Of a DNA stretch of 64,000 nucleotides, positions 60,301-64,000 are shown in pieces. The stretch comes from Aporrectodea caliginosa (lineage: Eukaryota; Annelida; Clitellata; Crassiclitellata; Lumbricidae). A program made the position numbers and the translations under genes. The notes beneath the pieces are model-generated. The model was not told where the DNA came from, did not search any database, and saw nothing but the letters and a program-made list of their open reading frames with translations. Location of the stretch: assembly GCA_020284085.1 (NCBI GenBank), contig JACEVL010000129.1, forward strand, positions 52,501-116,500, read 5' to 3'. How positions within the stretch are numbered: position 1 is the stretch's first letter; each line of letters begins with the position of its first letter.

Positions 60301-61148
60301 GCATCACTAATTTACTTTCTTTGGAACTAGGTGATCTATGACAAACACAAATCTGACAACAAATTAATATAATTCTCTAGTTGGGCGAATGCAAGTTCTA
60401 ATGAGATGTCAAACTTTTGTTATATAAATGCACAAGGCATTAATGGATGTTGTATCAATGTCTATCTGTAAATCAAGGAAATCTATTATTGCTCAAGCAA
60501 GAGGCAGAGGGAGCAAGAGATAAACACTGACAGTTATGAAAGAAAGAAATACAAAATTAGCACAGTTTCTGGACATGCACTCATGAAACTTCTTCTGCTA
60601 CAAAGACGGCCTAGCTGTTTTCAATTGTCTATGACCAGAGTAATGCACCTTGTGGTCAATAATGGGCTTGAAAAGTGCATATTTGTGAAGGTACTGCAAT
60701 TAAACTGCATAAAGAGTAGTTAAATCAATTTTAAAATTAATTATGTCTCAGCTGGAGTCAGTGTAAACATCAAAGCGCAGGATATGGTCATACTTTTACG
60801 TAACCGTAATGCGGATATGACAACGGAGCTTTGTGTTATGGTAATTACCGAGGGCTCCCGAGGTCTTCACAACCCATACAAGCTAAATTATCAGGCTCTA
60901 CTAATTGCATTTTGACATACTGCTATGTTTGTTTTTCTTGATTATTTATACACAAGTTACCCATTCAGTTTTTGCAATATTTGTGTTTCGGAATGTTGAT
61001 AGCAGAAGCTCGAATATATTGGGTTATCATCCTAATCATGTTTACAAAATCGCTTATAATGCAGTGACCGGTGTAAGGAAGGCAAAGCAGATTTATACTT
61101 CATTTCAAACCAAATGCATATTTTAAAACGAACCTGTAACAATGCCAT
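27881..61148 (-). CDS. VPS11: VPS11, HOPS/CORVET core subunit, 28 coding exons, complete
   Basis: Endolysosomal tethering subunit with a RING-H2 E3-type domain. Exons in gene order: 61148-61134, 60255-60181, 57003-56830, 56418-56368, 52095-52027, 47844-47747, 46757-46616, 46068-45979, 45288-45161, 44059-43918, 43368-43289, 42996-42922, 42794-42716, 42287-42141, 41972-41781, 40745-40640, 38815-38715, 38344-38261, 37356-37306, 36892-36804, 36156-36070, 35755-35664, 35313-35228, 34361-34240, 33681-33586, 33058-32999, 32634-32502, 28048-27881. Total 2832 nt, 943 aa (human 941), all phases compatible. Start [14 protein letters not shown] mirrors the family N-terminus. N-terminal beta-propeller, then a clathrin-repeat alpha-solenoid ([40 protein letters not shown]), a coiled-coil exon, then the RING-H2: Cys801, 804, 817, His819, 822, Cys825, 836, 839. 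No disabling lesion. The donor of exon 3 (56830) is weak and could shift by 2 nt. Confidence 0.93.
28129..28340 (+). pseudogene. LINE ORF2 C-terminal relic
   Basis: The plus-strand translation reads [20 protein letters not shown], a stop, then [20 protein letters not shown] and [10 protein letters not shown]. The RGRP(K/R)..W...V..DL ... A.DR..W..... ending is typical of the C-terminus of several non-LTR retrotransposons. It ends in a short ACTAAGTACTAAGTACT tail. It lies in the last VPS11 intron, just upstream of the gypsy element. Confidence 0.65.
28520..31552 (+). CDS. Ty3/gypsy pol polyprotein with Gmr1-type order (integrase-RT-RNase H)
   Basis: An uninterrupted 1010-aa frame. An acidic N-terminal 110 aa is followed by the integrase: zinc finger H164-H171-C201-C204, and a DDE core of D234, D294 and E330 with exactly 35 residues between D294 and E330. 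A GPY/F-like C-terminal module follows ([14 protein letters not shown] near 468-480). Reverse transcriptase at about 585-800 has YVDD at 744-747. RNase H runs from about 880 ([13 protein letters not shown]) to DHNPLTYL, ending VVADCLSRL. Integrase upstream of RT is the diagnostic order of Gmr1-like elements; ordinary Ty3/gypsy has it downstream. No gag or protease is seen, and an in-frame stop (28511-28513) precedes the ATG. It lies antisense inside the last VPS11 intron. Confidence 0.92.
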   Translation: MIQGDVQANVTTRLQSQRKKVIEVEEESETESSSEEENESDDQQSLMPNGITAEMSEQEMAACKNGNLNETKEDNDCDVEIADLFQEDEKDEEQQMQIADAKKFEEQQRQDESLKAWWNLAPDKESEFCVVNGLLYKRYRILEQTIYQLVLPKERRMKVMELAHESVFGGHLGEEKTRERIKLSFTWPKMRRDIVKFCKSCEKCQLKARSLVMDRVPITPIPREDVAFRRITVDCVGPIEPASAAGHKYCLCIVDSCTRWPTVFLLKSLTAKAVCDALMELFMNVGVPSVITSDQGTNFTASLTREFLNLMGCSPRFDTPGHPEAAGLVERWNQTFKKMIHHVIVDNPRQWHKVIPFTVWALREVPNATTGIAPYMLVYGKIPRGPLAILKESWTREINLPPHIGIQPEKYLKDMKANMEKALLFAESYTREKQLQYTNQYNKRAKHKEFEPGEKVIVLYPTSTNKLISRWHGPCTVIQRRSKYSYLIDMGDDCRKIIHANKIRKYITRAMSCGLIVEEDEDFGSVVELLTKNDLQDEKNSLNLDPEQISHLTLSQQKQLLEVLNRYSDRFSEKPGLCTLVEHEIELKPEFREKEFMAYRIPLIYRAEVERQIKEMLQANIIKPSSSRMASPLVIVKKKDGSLRLACDYRYINSFTVDCKYPMPIVKDVLHKVGKSNVISIFDCRSAYWTCPVKQTDQWKTAFVTHNGLYEFTRVPFGMINSGRTFVKAINMVLQPINEFAEPYVDDIAVHSDDWKIHLQHLDAYLMQMRLHNITLNLKKCIFGKSEVKFIGHVVGSGTIQMNPDRIESLINLKTPETKKQIKQLLGFFGYYRQFIKDFAQIAKPLSDLTSKHVPDKIDWTDRHQQAFNLLKDAVRSKVVLYVFDVGKPFNLYCDSSDFAVGAVLTQMDDKGIERPVSFISQKLTDTQKRWATVEKEAYAIVWALNKLKEIIIGSKVHIFTDHNPLTYLTESMSKSAKLVRWALALQTFDVEVNYKKGRLNVVADCLSRL
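31668..32120 (+). repeat. Putative 3' LTR of the Gmr1-like element
   Basis: It begins TGTGAACTAATG immediately after the polypurine tract and ends GGTCACA, so TGTGA/TCACA form the expected short terminal inverted repeat. 453 bp. A TA-rich, TATA-like run lies at about 31718-31736. No 5' partner is available to confirm the right boundary. Confidence 0.6.
34865..34905. repeat. Perfect 15-bp hairpin
   Basis: CTTGTGTCAGAGTCT and AGACTCTGACACAAG are exact reverse complements separated by 2 nt, within a GAC/AGA-rich intronic segment (about 34790-34930) with many AGACTC and CAAGAC words. It is probably the core of a small transposon. Confidence 0.65.
35126..35192 (+). repeat. LINE/SINE 3' tail with (ATGA)n
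   Basis: GGGAGCGCCTCTCAGTAGGA, TTCTTGAAGGGACACTATAT, then ATGAATGAATGAATGAAT. It is the same tail family as 42598-42690, in a VPS11 intron. Confidence 0.65.
35314..35663 (-). other. Probable U12-type AT-AC intron of VPS11
   Basis: On the minus strand the exon ending TTATCTC is followed by ATATCCTTTTT, the exact U12 5' splice consensus. No usable GT lies near the exon end. The intron ends TCACTTAACAATGCACAC: CTTAAC matches the U12 branch site about 10 nt before the terminal AC. Splicing here gives [13 protein letters not shown], aligning without gaps to the family (human VLKHIENKNLMPP). Confidence 0.85.
38050..38205 (-). repeat. tRNA-derived SINE
   Basis: On the minus strand TGGCCGAGTGGGTTGGTAG (box A) is followed by CGGGTTCGATTC (box B), then a body with GGGAGCGCCTCTGAATGGGC and an (ATACA)n tail at 38050-38070. 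Box B is intact. It lies in VPS11 intron 18. Related 3' fragments occur at about 3925-3990. Confidence 0.8.
38816..40639 (-). other. VPS11 intron 16, no embedded gene recognised
   Basis: AT-rich, with degenerate ACTTAACT/AGTACTTAAC-type words at about 38925-39260 that could be a decayed repeat. A direct repeat GTTTGCAAACAAAGCTGC occurs twice at about 40437-40475. Nothing coding is supported. Confidence 0.35.
42598..42690 (+). repeat. LINE/SINE 3' tail with (ATGA)n
   Basis: CCTGAGTTGGTTTCTTGAAG, GGGGTGCTATGTAAGTC, then (ATGA)n at about 42657-42682. It lies in VPS11 intron 13, ending just before exon 13. Confidence 0.65.
44388..44935. mobile_element. 548-bp hAT-like element with GC-rich repeats
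   Basis: Terminal inverted repeats TAGAGAGTGACATGGGGA and TCCCCATGTCACTCTCTA are perfect over 18 bp. The 8-bp duplication AAGTACAG lies at 44380-44387 and 44936-44943. Near the left end are CCGCGGTAATGGGGACAA units; near the right end are GCGGGGATGGGG units with many GGGG runs (G-quadruplex potential). It lies in VPS11 intron 9. No coding capacity. Confidence 0.93.
47083..47400 (-). repeat. SINE copy related to 60-305
   Basis: GAAGTGCTAGCAATATTTAT, CAGCCTTGGCATATGAGGG and TATAGCTCAGTTGACTAGGG follow the same order as at 60-190. The tRNA-like head is missing or replaced. The left part (about 47085-47145, TTTATATAGCAGTG ... CAGTGCTCAAGG) belongs to another interspersed family. VPS11 intron 6 side. 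Confidence 0.6.
48334..48392. repeat. (CT)n microsatellite
   Basis: About 29 uninterrupted CT units in VPS11 intron 5, preceded by a 100-nt pyrimidine-rich stretch. Confidence 0.95.
48400..50400 (-). other. VPS11 intron 5, no embedded gene recognised
   Basis: AT-rich sequence without recognisable domains. The open frame at 49432-49794 (+) shows no family signature. Confidence 0.35.
50409..51446. mobile_element. piggyBac-like non-autonomous element
   Basis: Flanked by TTAA at 50405-50408 and 51447-51450, with terminal inverted repeats CCCTTAAACCGCC and GGTGGTTTAAGGG. TTAA duplication plus CCC-starting ends is the piggyBac signature. The left subterminal part has alternating GGAACCGA and CGGTACCGCCTATAG motifs. 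The interior is mostly the TATATG array. No transposase is present. VPS11 intron 5. Confidence 0.82.
50730..51347. repeat. Imperfect TATATG/TATGTA array
   Basis: About 620 bp of purine-pyrimidine alternating TA, TG and CA dinucleotides with higher-order blocks (GTGTGTGCATATGCATATATAC appears in variants near 51160-51290). Long open frames on both strands (about 200 aa, rich in Tyr, Ile, Met) are composition artefacts. Confidence 0.9.
52130..52410 (+). pseudogene. CR1-like LINE 3' end
   Basis: One plus frame reads [20 protein letters not shown], then [19 protein letters not shown], the typical CR1 ORF2 terminus (F...GP.LWN.LP, F...LK..L). It is followed by GGGAGCACTACTGAATGGCC, GAGGCTATATAAATTAATAA and an (ATACA)n tail at about 52388-52404, so ORF end, 3' UTR and tail are contiguous. 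VPS11 intron 4. Confidence 0.75.
52636..55606. mobile_element. Giant foldback (palindromic) element A, 2.97 kb
   Basis: It starts GGGTCATTCCAGCTCAACTC and ends in the inverse (GAGTTGAGATGGAATGACCC). Flanking TTTT at 52632-52635 and 55607-55610 suggests a 4-bp target duplication. The left arm from 52636 to about 53970 pairs with about 54100-55606. Translations from the two arms are identical over 69 and 62 codons and differ at 2 of 62 in a third, so arms are about 99% alike. The right arm has an extra block of about 220 nt near 54255-54475. No transposase was recognised. VPS11 intron 4. Confidence 0.92.
55800..56250 (-). pseudogene. CR1-like LINE reverse transcriptase relic
   Basis: The minus-strand translation gives [20 protein letters not shown], then [20 protein letters not shown] and [20 protein letters not shown] across one or two frame changes. 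It matches the HAFISSR.DYCN, LN..ARLI, LHWLP....I.+K.L.L.Y+ region of CR1-like elements. A (TACA)n stretch lies just above at 56281-56325. VPS11 intron 4. Confidence 0.75.
57098..59724. mobile_element. Giant foldback (palindromic) element B, 2.63 kb
   Basis: Ends GGGTCATTCCGTCTCAAATC and TTGAGATGGAATGACCC, with a 4-bp duplication AACT at 57094-57097 and 59725-59728. It shares termini and a CCCACTCGACCATCTC subterminal motif with element A. The centre is near 58211-58255. Inside each arm a unit of about 365 bp (starting near TTACTGCTCCACTATGACC) is tandemly repeated: two copies in the left arm (57496, 57861) and three in the right (58255-59340). No transposase was recognised. VPS11 intron 2. 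Confidence 0.92.
59729..60180 (-). other. VPS11 intron 2 flank, no feature recognised
   Basis: AT-rich intronic sequence between foldback element B and coding exon 2. Nothing else is supported. Confidence 0.35.
60256..61133 (-). other. VPS11 intron 1, no embedded feature recognised
   Basis: It lies between the 15-nt coding part of exon 1 (GTTCG donor) and exon 2 (TTTTCAG acceptor). No element or open frame of note. Confidence 0.4.
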
Positions 61149-61500
61149 TTGTGTAGTTGTAATAAGGAAAACAAATAAGCAATTATAATGTAACAAATAA
61201 TTATACAGGCGGAAATAGCACTCCCACTACTTTGGTCGACCTGTGTACCGCAAAGGACCAAAATATTTACTCGCATAATCTCAGCCTTTTGACAAACTAG
61301 GTAACATACGTTAAATTAAAGCAAACCGCAATATAATAAATCTCACAAAATCTGCTAAAGTCTACACGCGTGTTCCGCGAAAGCCATGAGTGGTTAGTTA
61401 TAGAATGACATTTTACATATTAAATTAAAAAATTTAATTAGGATGTCAAATCACGAAACTGGGTGAAAGGCTTAAAGCACTGACCTCCTTCAAATTCACA
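61149..61500 (-). promoter_or_regulatory. Expected VPS11 5' UTR/promoter region
   Basis: This is sequence immediately upstream of the VPS11 start codon. No TATA box or strong motif is recognised. A GCGTGTTCCGCGAAAGCC stretch at about 61368-61386 is locally CpG-richer. The assignment is positional only. Confidence 0.3.
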
Positions 61501-61529
61501 TGCCCTCAAGGAACATGCGATCTTCCGGA

Positions 61530-61810
61530 AACCGAACCCTAGTCTTGCACCGCTGTCACAGCTGTATTTAGATCCTTCATCTCAGCAGCCCCTCGAATAT
61601 GGAACAATCTTCCTACGGACATTAGAAATTCTACAGCCCTCGCTGTCTTCAAGAAACATCTAAAACCTAAACTTTTCACACAGGCCCATCTTGAGTGACT
61701 TACGCCTGCTCCTCAAAGTGCTTCTGAATCGTTGCTTCGAGTCATCGACTGCTTACGAACTACGGCACTCAAATCTCTATTATTATTATTAAAGTTTTTG
61801 ACGAACTAGG
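61530..61810 (+). pseudogene. CR1-like LINE ORF2 C-terminus
   Basis: The plus frame reads FRSFISAAPRIWNNLPTDIR, NSTALAVFKKHLKPKLFTQA, then HLE and a stop. This is the characteristic end of CR1-like ORF2 (F...AP..WN.LP..IR, ...FK..LK..LF), followed by a degraded tail with a short (ATT)n. Confidence 0.75.
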
Positions 61811-61889
61811 CCTAGAGGTTCGCGAGACCAATCTAAACTAATCTAGTATTTAAAAAAACTATAGGGCCTAGGCCCTATAGCGCCACTGT

Positions 61890-62690
61890 TTTAATGTTCA
61901 AGACATCAGTCGATGATCGCTACCAAGCTAAAAGTCCATCAGCGTATCCATTACAAAATTGTATCTCGATCTTACTTATAACGCCCTTCAAACCTCGTAA
62001 CCCTCTTACATTCGCCAGCTATTCACCATCCAACTCCGGGCCTACTCGCTCATCATCATATCCGTCACTATCTCGGCCTTCAGTCTCCTCCTCTGAAATG
62101 CTGCACCCCTCCTAATTAGCCTAATGCTGAACCAGCTGAACTCCCAAAGAGCTACATATGTAGGCCTACGCCAGTTTGCTCATCCTCCCATCTCGCCTGC
62201 TAGTTTAAACCATAGAGATGTATAATATATAAATATATCACTAGAGGCCCAGATCTGCTGTTATTTTTGAGGCCGCCGATTTCGCCATTTTGTATACTGC
62301 AAGGGTCAAGGCCTTTTGAGAAATCGACGTCATCGTCGACGTTTATTGCGTGGACACGTCACCAGTTATGTTAATGAGCGCTGGCTGACGTCAGGCAAGC
62401 TTAATTTCACAGTGCAACATCAGCTGTGATAGGCTACCCAAAGTAAACATCGATATCTATATTTAGAATGCATACTCGTTGGGTCAAGGTCGCTTAGCGA
62501 TTGTGGCTTCGCCGAGACCTGAAGGAAACATACGTCATACGGGCTCTAGCGATGATAATAATATCTCATTGGTTTAAACCCTTCCTCCGCTTACACTCTC
62601 TTCTGCTACTTTTCACGCACGACTGAAAGCAAACTCTTCAAGCTTTCCTTAGCCTATCCTGATTCAGTGATTCTATTCCTGTTTGCCACA
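61890..62690 (+). pseudogene. Second CR1-like relic, split by a small insertion
   Basis: 61950-62115 resembles YKIVSRSYL..ALQTS..SYIRQL with SSSYPSLSRPSVSSSEM, a CR1-like segment. 62581-62680 continues in LINE style (TLSSATFHARLKANSSSF). The two pieces are separated by the 62210-62572 insertion. Confidence 0.5.
62210..62572. mobile_element. Small MITE-like insertion, 6-8 bp target duplication
   Basis: Flanked by TTTAAA (extendable to TTTAAACC, 62204-62211 and 62573-62580). Ends CCATAGAGATGTATAATAT and AATATCTCATTGG are weak inverted repeats. It contains GACGTC palindromes (about 62329-62343) and a TGACGTCA at about 62389. Superfamily not assigned. Confidence 0.5.
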
Positions 62691-62709
62691 TCACCGAAGG
62701 ACACCGATT

Positions 62710-63888
62710 CAGTGGCGGCTCTACAGGGGGGGGCACTTGCCCCCCCAACTGAGGTTGTGGCCCCCCAGTGGCCCCCAAATTTTATTCCAAAATATTATGA
62801 AATATGGTATCATTTAATTTTGATATTTTCAAAGGTATGACTTACTTGCTTAAGCATGATGCATGATGAAATCCGATGTCATTTTATTCGTGGTGTTTTC
62901 ACAGACAGGATCTATTTACTTCCTTAAGTCTTAATTATTTTCTTGGCGTATAAACTACTTCTTGCTATCCATCACTGACTCCCTATACGCAAGTATATTG
63001 AGTACAGGGTAGCTGCCCTGGTATGGCAACACCACCAGCTAAGGCCTAGCCCAATTTATCTTCGAGAGCAAGCTGTCTGACTTCGGGTATCCAAGGACGT
63101 CGTCCCCAATGCTTTACGGAAAAGGGAGTTCTCTTGGTTCCGTTCACTCATACTGCAACTATGAAGAATCAAGCCTTTTCAGTGGTAGGCCCAGTGGTTT
63201 GGAACGCCCTTCCTTTAGACCTATGCCTACACACTGAGACGCTATCTGAATTCTTCCTCAACGAACTTAAGACTGTACTACTCAAACAGAGTGTTCATAA
63301 AATGCCCAGGCGCTTTTCGGGCTCTGCTGCAGATAAAACTCTGGGCATTGTTCTGAAGTGGACCCACAGACTGCATTTAGGCAACTTGTCTACATCCAGT
63401 TATTATATCATTCCGAACTAAATTGACAATACTCTGACCATTCGCTTAGCCTACTATTATTGATATACAATCTTTAACGCCAAAACACAAAGTCTTTTCT
63501 GATTTTAGACATATCTGCAAAGCAAATATGTCTGATATTCGTTTCAGAGAGCAGTTTATCAATGCTGTTAGTTGAATGTGTTCGTGCAGAGTCGATTATC
63601 ATGGGTGCCTTTGTGGAACAGTTTGACTCTAGGCATGACAGTCTTAATAAAACTTGCACTTAATTAAAAGTACATGTATTGTTTGTAGTTCATAGGTTTT
63701 ACTTTTAACAAAGTGAGTCTGTTTCCATTTGTGTCTTAACTTGAGGCTGTTGATTAAACAATTCATGTAGCTCCAATACAGGTCTCTTGTCACCATTCTC
63801 ACTTTTGACGAAAATAGACTGGCCCCTCCATCTGTTTCCCCGGCCCCTCCGTGGCCCCCTCTGTTGCAAAAGTCTAGAGCCGCCACTG
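62710..63888 (+). mobile_element. Non-autonomous hAT element copy 2, with captured LINE fragment
   Basis: It starts CAGTGGCGGCTCTACAGG and ends TAGAGCCGCCACTG: a 14-bp terminal inverted repeat CAGTGGCGGCTCTA. A perfect 8-bp duplication CACCGATT lies at 62702-62709 and 63889-63896. 1179 bp. The body matches 12004-15424 without the nested hAT and TA arrays. At 63134-63421 it carries FSVVGPVVWNALPLDL..., the same CR1-like RT tail. Confidence 0.93.
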
Positions 63889-64000
63889 CACCGATTAGGC
63901 TACCACTGTAGCACGATATTATGTTGTCCCAAATAGCTCGGCTTGACCTGGACTTGATTAATTTTGATATAGGCCTAGCGCCACGAATAATTATCTGGTC
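63889..64000. other. Window edge
   Basis: It contains the right target duplication of the hAT element and about 100 nt with no recognised feature. Confidence 0.5.

Noticed and set aside
61366..61392. Alternative VPS11 start (ATGGCTTTCGCGGAA... on minus)
   Set aside because: It runs into a stop after about ten codons and has no donor. The ATG at 61148 gives MALLQ joined in phase to WRRFNFFDK, matching the family N-terminus.

Overview
The window is a gene-poor, transposon-rich stretch of an animal nuclear genome: GT-AG introns with one probable AT-AC intron, metazoan gene structures, tRNA-derived SINEs, CR1-like LINE relics and many hAT-type elements. The glutamine synthetase is of the animal type. 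The frequent TAGGCCTA-like motif and a Gmr1-type LTR retroelement suggest a marine invertebrate, perhaps a deuterostome such as an echinoderm or hemichordate. That placement is a guess from the sequence, not a determination.

Only two host genes could be supported. Both reconstruct as complete and they converge (tail to tail). (1) Cytosolic glutamine synthetase lies on the + strand, with a probable promoter at about 590-712, a non-coding first exon ending at 812, and six coding exons at 4350-8865 (370 aa). (2) VPS11, the RING-H2 core subunit of the HOPS/CORVET tethering complexes, lies on the - strand at 61148-27881. I could follow it through 28 coding exons whose phases all agree, giving 943 aa. 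The two products have no evident functional link.

The space between them (about 10-27.7 kb) is a transposon graveyard. It holds at least seven hAT-like insertions with readable 8-bp target duplications, some nested, plus a 385-bp tandem duplication, a 287-nt homopurine run and two GC-rich minisatellites. The VPS11 introns are also heavily loaded. The last intron holds a Ty3/gypsy element whose intact 1010-aa pol has integrase upstream of reverse transcriptase (Gmr1 order). Intron 9 holds a G-rich hAT-like element and intron 5 a TTAA-flanked piggyBac-like element with a TATATG-type array. Introns 2 and 4 each hold a giant palindrome of about 2.6-3.0 kb from one foldback family with 4-bp target duplications. 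Upstream of VPS11 lie CR1-like relics and a second copy of a hAT element carrying a LINE fragment.

Most long open frames in repeats (the 21/23-bp and 65-bp minisatellites, the ATAC, GAA and TATATG arrays) come from unit composition and were not called as genes.
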